Positions 23,701 through 34,480 of a stretch of DNA of 64,000 nt are shown in pieces. The notes beneath the pieces are model-generated. The model was not told the DNA's origin and did not search any database. It saw nothing but the letters and a program-made list of their open reading frames with translations. This stretch comes from Hyaloscypha bicolor E. Lineage: Eukaryota > Ascomycota > Leotiomycetes > Helotiales > Hyaloscyphaceae. Every line of letters starts with the position of its first letter. Positions within the stretch are counted from its first letter, which is position 1. Where the stretch lies: NCBI RefSeq assembly GCF_002865645.1, contig NW_020194594.1, positions 124,001-188,000 on the forward strand, read 5' to 3'. The position numbers and the translations under genes were made by a program.

Positions 23701-25730
23701 AATTCTATTTAGATCCCGGTAGTTAATATATAGATATAGGCCGCCTTCTTTCTTTAGAACAAATATAATTAGGGTACTAGCTAGGCTAATAAAATAACGG
23801 ATTTATTCCTTCTCTAAGCTAGTATTAAGATATTCCCGAAGGACTTTAAGCTTCCTTTCTGACAAAGCATATATAGGACTATATAATAGTTGGAATCCTG
23901 GTTCCAGATCTATATAATACTTTATTATATAGTAGTCGGGCAGTATGCCTATAGCCTTTATAAAGAATACTCGGAAAAGGTCCTAATACTTTCTGGAAAG
24001 TATAGCTATTCTATTTATAGTAATAGTAGTAATTCTTTAGCTATCTATTATAGGATAGGTAATTAATAGAAAAACATATGCCTTATACTTTACTACTTTA
24101 GTAAATTTCCTGGTATTTAGAACTTTAATCTTCTATAGTCAAATCTAGTATCTTTATATTATCTCCCTAAAGGAAATCAGGGAGTTAACCTAGTAAAGCT
24201 ATAGGAATCCAAGTATTATATTAATATAGTTTAGATCGAAATCATATAATATAAAGTATATATTAGTCTTTCTTTAGTTCCCTAGTATATTCTCGGTAGT
24301 AATCCCAAGAATATAATCTCTATATAAATAAATCCTTCTTTCCTCTAGTAAGAATAAGGGAATTGCCCTTAATATTAACGGAATACCTATATCTAAGGCT
24401 AATTTCCTCTTTATATAATTAGCCTCTATACCCGAGTTAACTAATACTCTAATTCTTTACTTACCTTTCCTTATCTTAATAGTAACCTTAATTACTATTC
24501 TCGTTTTAGGGGCCTTGCCCTCTATAGTATAAATAAGTATAACTATTACGGGATATACCCGTTTCCTGGCTTCTTTAATTCTGGATACTTATATGCCTTA
24601 TAGCCAGACTTATTATAATTATAGTAAGTCGGTTTTCCCTAATTTGGGCAAATAGTAATATAGTAACCCTTCTTCTGGCAAATAAAGCAAGTTATATCCG
24701 GTCTTATAGATCCCGATACGGGTACTATATTAGACCCCGTTACTATACTTTTGCTATCCCGGTTATATGAACCTCGTAACGGGGATATATTTCTCTTCCG
24801 TTTCCCTTTATTATTTCCTTTTTCCTTTCTCTAATTTCCTTTTTTTTATTAACCTATTAGCTTATTATTATATTCCTATCAAGTAGACTAGTTTAAGTTA
24901 TTCTTGACTCTTATGGCCGCAGAAATAAGCTTCTCCCTTTCTTATAGAGTATTCCCTTAGTAATTAATCTCGTCTCGAATCTCTTGCCTCAAGCTACTAA
25001 ATAAGTTGTCCTGCTCTTATAATAAACTCGTATATCCCAAGTTATCTAATAGGCTATCCAAGTAGGATATAAAGCTTTGGATACTCTAACCTGGCTACTA
25101 TTTTATATCCTTGAACTTAGTAAGAGTATTATTACTATAATTCTCCGGATCCAAGATAGAATCCTTTATAAACTTAATAAAGGTCTCCCAATTCGTAGTA
25201 TTAATGCTCACTAATTACTTCCTATATTTCCAGATATTCCTAGCTATATTCTTAAAGTAGAAAGTATAATATATAACCTTTACTATATCTGTAGCCCAGG
25301 TAATCCCGCCGTTTTTATACTATTTTAGCTCTACTTAGTAGAAGAAGTCCTGGGCTTCCTTAATACTCTTTCCCTTATAAGTTAGTAATTCTCGGGTTTT
25401 TGGAGCCTTATAAACTAAATATATTACTAGTAGTATAATAGGTTCTATAATAAGTATCCAAATATTCTTAAGATAGTAAATCTGAGCTTCTAAATTCTCT
25501 AGATTCTCCCTCTATTATATCTCTGCTTCTAACTTAGTAATACGATAATGAGCTATTACTAGCTTTTCTATTATTATTATCCTACTAGCTAGTTCTAGAA
25601 ATATCTGAGTTCTACTTCCTTCTCCTAATTAGGCGGTAGCTAGAGTAGCTAACTAGGCGCTCCCCTGGATACCCGACTAGGTTACCCTAGTAATAGTAGA
25701 GGCACTTCTTCTAGTTAATACTCTAGCCAT
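20782..25730 (-). pseudogene. gag-pol relic of element A with C-terminal chromodomain
   Basis: The gag start codon is still present at 25,730 (reading MARVLTRRSASTITRVT) and the tail stop lies near 20,782. A retroviral zinc knuckle CX2CX4HX4C is at 24,689-24,648: three Cys remain and the His codon reads Tyr (CAC to TAC). The RT catalytic motif reads YLDNILIY at 23,433-23,410 (YLDD with the second Asp changed to Asn). A chromodomain is readable at about 21,004-20,833, including EEFEIESIMAY, GRKGREYLIY, KGYLLADNIWEL and SNLENIAQELQEYL, with its second aromatic Trp codon turned into TAG. Chromodomains of this kind guide integration to heterochromatin marked by H3K9 methylation. Many stops make it non-functional. 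Confidence 0.82.
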
Positions 25731-25801
25731 TAGTGGTTTTGTCTATTAATAGCTTAACTACCTCATAATAAACTATTTCCCGAAGATTAGATTAATTAGA
25801 A

Positions 25802-26104
25802 TATAAGGCACGTAATAGTAGGGTAATATATAAGTAGTTAAGATAAGTAAGCTACGGAGTAATACTTGTAAGTATAACTAATTCCAAGAATTAATTCTAA
25901 TAAGAGACTAATTAATACCTCTTCCAAAGCTAGGAGCATTTCCCTATATATTCCCTAGTACTTAGCCAGGTATATAAAGCCCTTTACTTAATTAGGAAAT
26001 CTCATATAATTCATATAATTCCGATTGCAAGCTATACCCAAAATAGGAAACTAGATTCACGATATCTAATACCTGTCTATGCGCCATCACGTGTGCCTAT
26101 TACA
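25802..26104 (-). repeat. 5' LTR of element A
   Basis: 303 bp. On the minus strand it begins TGTAATAGGCACACGTGATG and ends ...GCCTTATA (an expected terminal CA read as TA). It is immediately followed on the right by the duplication TAGTC (26,105-26,109). Confidence 0.88.
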
Positions 26105-26224
26105 TAGTCTAGAGAATATTATAAGATATTATATAATATTCTAGTATTATTCGAAATAGCTATTATTTAAGAAATCTAATAAAATAGTTAGGTTATTAAG
26201 TATTAGTATAGCTATTCCTTTGGG

Positions 26225-26490
26225 AGTCACGTGCGTAGTCACGAGACACGGGACACGGGACATGGGTAATAGGACATGGGATACGGGATATGGTCATGTG
26301 ACCTCGCGTCCCATTAGTGACTCGACTAGTAGACTAGACCCCTTTAGGCTTAGCAGATTTAGGGATCGCATATTAATACTATAATACTGCAATTCCTACT
26401 TCTAAACAAAAATAACAACTTTACTAACCATATATAAATAGCATTCCACGACTTATATAATGGTGCCATGCGTTACTAGTAAACCGACAT
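26225..26490. other. GC-normal island inside the RIP block
   Basis: About 265 bp with ordinary composition and many CpA/TpG sites that RIP would normally destroy, 120 bp from the edge of element A. It begins with CACGTG, contains a heptamer array and a second CATGTGAC motif, and has no ORF. It could be single-copy DNA, and so invisible to RIP, or later inserted DNA. Confidence 0.7.
26245..26293 (+). repeat. 7-bp tandem array, 7 units
   Basis: Units in order are GACACGG, GACACGG, GACATGG, GTAATAG, GACATGG, GATACGG, GATATGG. Most variants differ from GACACGG by C-to-T only, a small RIP-like ladder within one array. Confidence 0.85.
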
Positions 26491-26537
26491 TAAGTAAAGT
26501 ATAAGAATTAGTATTATTATTTATTATTTTACTAGAA

Positions 26538-26574
26538 GTTATATATAAAAGGCTATAGCCTTTATTATATAACT
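26538..26574. repeat. Palindrome shared with the E-family LTR core
   Basis: GAAGTTATATA...AAAGGCTATAGCCTTT...TATATAACTTC forms a long imperfect inverted repeat. Its core matches the RIP-mutated palindrome inside the LTRs at 12,632 and 32,760, but the flanks differ, so it is a separate fragment or a related element end. Confidence 0.6.
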
Positions 26575-29500
26575 TCCGGATTTTATTATTTTTTAATATT
26601 ACTAATTTACTTCCAGATATAATAAGGCTTTAATTATTAATCTCTAGTAACTAGATATTATTATTTAAATATCTAATAAAAGTCTTAGGAGTCTAATTTC
26701 TTAAAATAATATTATATAACTAAACCGGAACTACTTTCTTTAATTAAACTTTCTGTCTAATAAATATTATCCTAATAATATTAAGCTCTATTATTAACTA
26801 TTTATTAATATTCTTATTATTTTCGGTATTACTTTCTTATTATAAATATCTTAATAATTCATTAGTAATAATATATTTGATTTCTTTAATATACTTAATT
26901 TTAAAGTCAAATAATTAAATTTATACTAGCTAGTAAATAACTAGAGTTTTAGGAAGATCTATAGCTATTTTACTTAGCTATATAATAAATATATTAGTAT
27001 CTAGTTTAAGAATAAAATAAACTTTATATAGCCAGAATTATACTTTTTATAAATACTTTACTAGCCTTTAGTATTTTCTCTTAGTAATATTATATTTCTA
27101 TTTAGTATTATTTTAGATTTTAGACTTATATTATATAACTTTCTTTTTTCTTTTATTATTATATTAACTAAGGGTTCTGCCTTATTTATCTAGGCTAGTA
27201 TCTATTACTAATATAATTATTTCCTAATTTTCTAATAAATTATAATATAACTTATAAAATATTAGAATAGTAATAAGCTTTTTTTTAAAGAATTTATATA
27301 GCTTGCTTTTATTTATTATTCTAGTTCTATATTATATCTTTTCTTATTAAGTAATAAATAGATTTAGTAATAATTATAAGGCCTCTAATCTAAATATAAT
27401 AATAAATAATAATTCTAATAAATGCCTTATTTTTAGTTATATTATTATAATACTTCTATTTTAAGATTTTAGTAATTCCTGAGCTTAAAGGCTTTTTTTA
27501 AAGATTCTATAAATAAAGCTAATAATAACTATATTATTATAATGGAACTATAATTTTTCTCTAATACTAGCTCTAGCTTATTTAATTCTATCTAAAATTA
27601 TATTTAGGTTTTAAAGATATTTAAATATAAAACATTAAATTCCAGGTAAAATAAGCTATTTATTATAGTTTATATAAGGTCTCTTAACTCTAATATTATT
27701 AATAAATAATATAGTAATTTTGAGAAATAGATTTTCTAGAATAGTTATAATAACTTATATAAATTATATAACGGAATTAGTAGCTTCCTAAAGTAGTATA
27801 ATTATTTTTAATAGCTCTAGAGGTATTATAAATATAGTTAAATTTCTATTATAAATATCTAGTATAAGTTAATTATATCCGGAAAAGAAATTAATTAGAG
27901 AAATATAAGTATATCTAATAAATTCTTCTAAGATCTTATTAGTAAATAGAGATAAGTTAGTATTTTATAGGATTACTAAATTCATTTTTATAGTAGTATT
28001 AATTAGTTTATAAGTTCTAGTAATCTTTTTTATAACTAAAAACTATAGATTTTAATAAGGTTTATTATATTTCTTAAGAACTTTATAATTTAGATATTTT
28101 AATAATATTTTTATTATTACTAGTATTAGAGCTTTAAGATATAAGAAATTCTTTTCTTATTAGGCTTTATACTTAATAATCTTAATTAGAATAAGTAAGC
28201 TAATATTTTTATAAACTTTTCTTATTTCTTTCTAATTAAATATAATTATATTTTCTTAATTAATTATTAATTCTTGAAATATAGCTAGTTATTTTTTCTA
28301 GAGCTAGTTACTAATATCTAATTATTTAAGGCATTCTGAAATAAGTTATAAATCTCTTAAAATAGCTAATATTTTTAGTAAAAAATAGTTTTTATATTTT
28401 CTAGTATATTTCTATAGATATTCTCTAGCTTTAGATTTTTTAAACTAGTTTAGATATTTACTAGAGCTTTTTCTAGTTCTATTATTAGTATTTACTAATT
28501 AAATCTTTTTATTTTTTATTTTATATATTTCTATAACTAGAAATAAACTATAATTATTATCTTTTTTTTTAAGAGCTATAACTATTTTCTCTAGTATTTT
28601 TTTTATTTAATTTCCGGAATTTATAACTTTTCTATTTAACTTCTTTCTAGTTAGATATAAAAAGCGCCTTTTTATCTAGTATTTAATATATTTTCCTTAA
28701 GTTTCTATATATTTCAGAATTCTTTCTAGTTTTAGGTTTTATATTTCTTAGCTTTAGAAATATATTTCTTTATTATTAGGAAATACTACTTTATTATTTT
28801 TTTTAGAAATATTTTTATTTAATATTCTTTTTATTTCCTTTTCTATTAAATCCGGAATTACTTTTAATAATACTCTAATTAAAGTCTTTTTTATTTTAGT
28901 TTCTCTAAAAATATTATTAATTTCTTGAATTTCTAAACCTAAAATAAAAGAATCTATAGGAAATCCCGGTATCTTTCTATTTCCTCTAATATTACTACTA
29001 GTTATAATACTAGGCTCTATTTTTCCTTTTTATTTTTGGTTTTCTATTTTATATTACTTAATTTCTTAACTTTAAAAGCTTAATACTTTTAAACTATTAC
29101 TTTTTTCTATTTCCCGGTATTTTTTAAAAATGAAATAATTATAATAATATAGGTATTTTAGTTACTTTTAGAATTAGTAAACCTTTTATCTTATAAATTA
29201 TTACTTTTATATATAATATTTATTTTTATTTTTACTAAGAATAATTAATTAAATAGAATCTTTAAAGCTTTTTTAATTAGAAAAAACGTATTTTCGCATT
29301 TTACTCTATTTATAACTTTAATTCTAAGCTTTATTATTTCTATAAATTCAAATTCTGTTCTAGTAATAGTAAATATTTAATAATTTATAATATTATATAT
29401 TACTTTACTAATATTTCTAGAGATTTTTTCGGGGAAAATATTAACTTTAGCTCTAATATTAATTATTTCTTTATATTTAATATTTCCTTAAGGTTCTCGA

Positions 29501-32500
29501 AATATAAATTAGAAATATAAAGATTATATAATATATTTATAAGCTAGTAATATCTAAATATTAATACTATTACTTTTAAATTAAATAATTCTATTAGTAT
29601 TAGGTATTTAAGCTAGTATTTCTAATTTCTTAAATATTCTATCTATTATATAAGCTATAGCTACTAGTTTTATAGATTTCCTAGTATATTTAATTATATT
29701 TAATATAATAGTATTTCTTATTTATAAGATAATAAAATAAGAAGTATTATTCTTAATTTATTAGTTCTAAAATATAATAGCTAGATCTAGTATTTTTAAG
29801 ATATTAATAAGTATTTTTATTTCTTTTTAAGTTTTTAGAAATAAAATAGTTATTTTCTTTAATAGCCTTATTAGAATATTATTAATTTCAGAAATCCTAT
29901 ACTTATTATAATTAAGAATATACTAGGTTCCTAATTTATCTAGTTTATTTCTGGAAGTATTAATATCTATATCCTTAGCTAGGCTATTTCCTTATCTATT
30001 ATTTCTTGAAATAATATTCTTCTAGCTTCTTATATAAAGTAACTTTTCTTTTATTCTGGCTTATTTTCGGAAAACCTTTTTAGCTATTTCTATTTCTTTT
30101 TCCTTTTTCTTTAATAAGAAACTTGTTATAATATTAATAGAAATACTATTTATAGCCAAATCTTAATATTATTTATTAATTCCAGAACCTAAAATATTAG
30201 TAATTTTAATATAATTTCCTTTAAAGCAAAGCGGCTATTTAAATTCCCTAGATATAACTTATTTGCTTTTATATATAAATTCCGGTTAGCTAGTTCTCTT
30301 TTCTTTTTCTTGCCTAGTAAACTAGATATTTCCTATTAATCTCTAGATATTTTTAGATTAAATATTTAAGTTATAGTTAAATTCTTTTTTTTGGACTTAA
30401 GAAATAATTTAGTTAAATTACTAGTATTTACTAGTAAAAAAAAGAAAATACTTTCTTATTTAGGCTTAAATAGCTCTTTATACTATCTTTTATTAAATTA
30501 GTAAGTATATTTATAATTTATAAGCTCTTTTATTAGTAGGTAATAGAATTAAGAAATATAAATATATTCTAGATTAATATTATTATTTTTATTTCTATTA
30601 TAGTATTTATAGTAAATTTATTTTTTTAGTTCTAGATTTATATTATAGGCTATATTAACTTAAATAGTATTTTCTAATTATACTTATAACTAATTTCCTC
30701 TAGAATATAGTTATTTATATTCTTTATTTATTTTAGCTTAATTACTATAGTTATTATAATATTCTTTATATCTTTTATTATAACTTCTAGTATATTTTCT
30801 CTAAAGACCCGAATTATATCTATTAGGCTATTAATACTATTATATTAGTTATATTTACTATAATTAACTAGGTTATATAAGCAGGCTATAAATATTTTCC
30901 CGAATTATAATAATAGCTATATTGAATTATTTTTATAAGTTTTCTTAAATTATAATAGTAATAGATAGTTTTTTTAGACTTTTTACTAGTTAGTTAATAT
31001 TATTTCTTTTAGATTTATTACTTTTAATAGGTTTTATATAATTAGTTATAGGCTGAATTCTTTTTTTATTTATATTTATAGTAGCTTTAGGAAATATAAT
31101 AAAAGGAACTAGTAAAAAATAATTATTTTCTAGTTTAGAAACTATATTATAAACTACTATATCTAAATATTCTTATTTAAGTCTAGATATATCTGGGTTA
31201 TTAGTAATATTAAAATAGTATTTTTTCTTTTTATATTAATAGAATATTATTACTTTCTTATATATCTTATTATATTTATAAATAGAAATATCTATAGGTT
31301 TAAAGTTTATATTCTTAAGAATATAATTTTTTTATAAATTCTCGGTACTAAATAATTTTATCTATTTCTTTTCTCTTTAATAATTTCTTTAATACTTTAT
31401 TAAATATATTAATATAAGACTTAAAAAAGATCTCTTTATTTTAAGCTTATATAATAATCTAATTAAGAAAGTTATAGCTAATTTTAAGTATTTCCTAATT
31501 ATATTTTCGGAATTTCTTTAGTAAGGCCTTAAAGAACTTAGTTTCTTAGTAATCTTCTAAGTTATTAGTATAGTACTTTAGTATAGCCTTAATCTAATTC
31601 TTATAAATAAATAAGATATAATAAATAATTCTCTTTTTTTTTTAGTATTATTAGAAATATAATAGTTCTTATATATATTTATATACTATTCTAAGAATAT
31701 AGAGATATTACTTTTCTAAAACTATAGTATTTTAGAAGCTTTTATAAATAATAGATTCAAATCTAGTACTAGTATATACTTATTCTTAGCTATATTAATC
31801 TTAATAATTTCTTCTATAATTAATTATAGAGTTTCTATACCTGAGACTTTTATTAATAAGGTTCCTAAAAGGCTAATTTCTTATTTAAATATATCTTTTA
31901 ATTTAGGAACCGGAACTAGAAAGAAATTAGTTAATAATAATAAATATAATTAAGATTTGAGTTTTAATATTAGTAATAATAAAGTAATAGCTTTTTTAAT
32001 CTTATTTTTATTATTTATATTCTCTTTTTTATTTCTTTAGCTTAGTATTTATAGTATTTTCCCTTAATTTTACTAAACTAGATATATTTATTAATACTAT
32101 TAAAAATAATAATAAAAATAATAAAAATAATTTTTCTAACTTTTCTAACTTTTCTAACTTTTCTTTACTTAGTATTTATTTATTTCTCTAGAAGCTTCTC
32201 TAGTTTATCTATATAATTTCTTATTTCTAATTTCTTTTTAATTCTTATTTCCGATTTCTATTTATTATTCTACTTAAAATTAAGGATATTTCTTCTTTTA
32301 GATATCTTTTCCGAACTTAAAAGCAAGCTTTTTTACTAAAACTAATACTGCCTTTATTCCGGTCTTTATTATAACTAAAAATAATATATAAATTAATAAT
32401 ATAACTTCATTTCCGAATACTAAAGTCTATTTCTAAGGTCTAACTTATATTATTTTAGTATAATATTTCTTATTTTATTTCCTCTATTTCTATTATTTCT

Positions 32501-32759
32501 ATATACTATACTAGTAATTATATTTTATAGCTAATCTATATTTAAATTACTAGATATATTAGAAATTAATATAAGATATTAAAATTAATACTTATATATT
32601 CTTAATATTTTAGCTTTAGGCTTAAGATATTATAATAATTCTTTTCTTCTCTAATTTACTAAGCTAATAATCCGCTTTATAAATATTTCTTAAAACTTTA
32701 TAAGAGTATTACCTTAATTATAAAGTTTCTATTTTCCCTATATTATTTATTATAAAATA

Positions 32760-33062
32760 TATAAGAAAGAAACTATAATAAGACAAAAACCTATATAAAG
32801 TATATTAAAGTATAAAACATAACTTAATAATAAAATAATAAATTAAAAGTATAAATAATAAAATATAAATAGTATATAGTATATAAAAGCTTAATTAATT
32901 AAATATTTATAAGAAATTATTCTCTAAGTTTATAGAAAAACTAGCTTTCTTATATAATTTCCGTAAGTTATATATAAAAGGCTACGGCCTTTATTATATA
33001 ACCTAAATCTTAAAACTACTAAAATAATATAATTTTTAATAAATATAGCCTATTATATTATA
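32760..33062 (-). repeat. LTR of element E (probable 5' LTR), heavily mutated
   Basis: 303 bp in register with the copy at 12,632 and the inverted solo copy at 2758. It starts TATAAGAAAG where the solo LTR has TGTGGGAGGG and ends ATTATA where the solo LTR has TACCACA. It is followed by ATAC (33,063-33,066). Confidence 0.8.
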
Positions 33063-33351
33063 ATACTTTATAACTTTTCTAGTTAGTTTAGATAAAATTA
33101 TTTCCTTAGCTACTTTTTTCTATTTTATTTATTTATTTATAAAAAAGTTATTTTCTTTATTCTTTCTATTCTCTTTATTCTTTCTATTTTCTTTATTTTC
33201 TTTATTCTTTCTATTTTCTCTAGAAGTACTATTCTTAATAATACTTTCTATAAGCCTTATAGCTTTTAGGGCCATATATATATAATAAGTACTTTTCTTA
33301 TAATCTAAGAAATTAGTAAGTAGCTTTTATTTAAACTAGATCTTATATAAT
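33063..33351. other. Host or older repeat DNA between elements E and C
   Basis: AT-rich, with no gene. It contains a TTTATTCTTTCTATTC-type pyrimidine repeat at about 33,150-33,230. It ends in ATAAT (33,347-33,351), the left TSD of element C. Confidence 0.5.
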
Positions 33352-33649
33352 TGTAATATATATAAGGTCGCACGTGACTTAAGGGCATATAATAAACTTC
33401 GGATATCGCGGGTATTAATTAGGGAGTTTGGTAGCCCTTTAATATTCTAACTAATTACTATTTATATTATATGTATTAGGCTTATAAATTACTAATTATA
33501 TATATGCCATTGGGGCCTCCTATTTAGAGAGGGCTTCCCTAGACCTTATAGGAGAGATAGAGATTAGTTCTATACTAAATTTAATACTATGGTTTTATAA
33601 TATACTAATTTATTCTATTGTTTTATTACTTACTAATAAATATCTTATA
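33352..33649 (+). repeat. 5' LTR of element C
   Basis: 298 bp, starting TGTAATATATATAAGG and ending TATCTTATA (expected CA end read as TA). It is less mutated than its partner in the first 60 bases (GTCGCACGTGAC kept). Confidence 0.85.
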
Positions 33650-33689
33650 AGCTAATCTCTTTATCTTTAAAGGAGGTAGTTTAATAAGT

Positions 33690-34106
33690 AATTATATCTC
33701 GAAATCTGCGAAATATATAATCCCTTACTAAAGCTATTCCTATAGAAGAAATCAAATAGATTAACCCTAATACGGGTAATAGTAAAGGCTTATCTAATAC
33801 TTTTAACGGGGCCCCTCAGGAGCCTCCGAAAGCCAGTAATAATAATATAAATAATTCCGGTAATAATTAAGACACCGAGATTAATACCCGAGTTACTACT
33901 ACCCAAGCTATAAAATAGGGCTTGTATACTAAAGTCGAAGCGCTCTAACGAAAACAAGAATTAGTAAATATAATTAACTAATATATCCTATAATTAGAGT
34001 AATATAAGAATATCCTCAGGAATACCTTATGGTTTACTATATCTTATAGAAACTCTATTTATAAGTTTACTTTATCTTCCTTAGTAATTCCTACTAGGGA
34101 ACTTCC
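33690..34106 (+). pseudogene. N-terminal gag fragment of element C
   Basis: Relatively well preserved: it reads NPNTGNSKGLSNTFNGAPQ, EPPKASNNN and further to SSLVIPTREL, interrupted by a few TAA/TAG codons. It ends at the CTTCC target site of element B; the frame continues at 41,090 with PEIGLEPIPFPN. Confidence 0.7.
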
Positions 34107-34409
34107 TATAATAGGCATATATAATAGTATATAGATAGGTATTAGATATTATGAATCTAGTTTCCTATTTTGGGTATAGCTTGCAATCGGAATTATATAG
34201 ATTATATGGGATTTCCTAATTAAATAAAGGGCTTCATATACCTGGCTAAATACTAGGAAATATATAGGGAGACGCTTCTAGCTTTGGAAGAGGCATTAAT
34301 TAGTCTCTTATTAGAATTAATTCTTGGAATTAGTTATATTTGCAAGTATTACTTTATAGCTTACTTACCTTAACTACTTATATATTACCCTGCTATTACG
34401 TGCCTTATA
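34107..34409 (+). repeat. 5' LTR of element B
   Basis: 303 bp, from TATAATAGGC to ACGTGCCTTATA. Directly downstream is an AT-rich stretch where a primer-binding site would be; it is too mutated to match to a tRNA. Confidence 0.88.
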
Positions 34410-34480
34410 TTCTAATTAATCTAATCTTTGGGGAATAGTTTATTATAAGGTAGTTAAGCCATTAATAGACAAAATTACTA

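Larger units (their letters stand above)
19112..26104 (-). mobile_element. Element A: Ty3/gypsy chromovirus, full length, RIP-inactivated
   Basis: 6,993 bp on the minus strand, inserted in element E. Its 303-bp LTRs lie at 25,802-26,104 (5') and 19,112-19,414 (3'). The 5-bp duplication TAGTC is exact on both sides (19,107-19,111 and 26,105-26,109). The 5' LTR still begins TG (TGTAATAGG on the minus strand), while the other LTR shows TA, a G-to-A change. A purine-rich tract precedes the 3' LTR. The internal order on the minus strand is gag, zinc knuckle, RT and chromodomain. It is the same family as element B and less mutated than B. Confidence 0.9.
26105..32759 (-). pseudogene. Right internal half of element E: decayed reading frames plus a GC-normal island
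   Basis: About 6.6 kb, AT-rich except for 26,225-26,490. Minus-strand frames with few stops include 30,600-31,200 (for example LKQEYLDIVVYNIVSKLENN and SLIDIIRVFRENILEVI) and 29,000-29,450 (for example IEIIKLRIKVINRVKCEN). I recognise none of them. If the minus orientation is right, this half contains the 5' part of the element, next to the 5' LTR at 32,760-33,062. Confidence 0.5.
12632..33062 (-). mobile_element. Element E: LTR-bounded element, RIP-destroyed, carrying nested element A
   Basis: It is bounded by two 303-bp direct repeats (12,632-12,934 and 32,760-33,062) that match the solo LTR at 2758-3060, and by ATAC on both outer sides (12,628-12,631 and 33,063-33,066). Subtracting nested element A and its TSD leaves about 13.4 kb, of which about 12.8 kb is internal. 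The coding direction appears to be minus: long minus-strand stretches are interrupted mainly by TAA/TAG, for example 13,200-13,880 and 30,600-31,200. In those stretches I could not find RT, integrase or RNase H motifs. I sampled the interior and did not translate all of it. RIP may hide pol, or E may be a large non-autonomous LTR element with other cargo. The purine-rich sequence before the 12,934 side (read on minus) fits a polypurine tract and a 3' LTR there. Confidence 0.7.

Noticed and set aside
12935..33000. CRISPR-like or phage-like repeat arrays
   Set aside because: The tandem repeats found (16-bp at 18,721; 7-bp at 26,245) have no spacers; they are simple tandem repeats in a eukaryotic genome.
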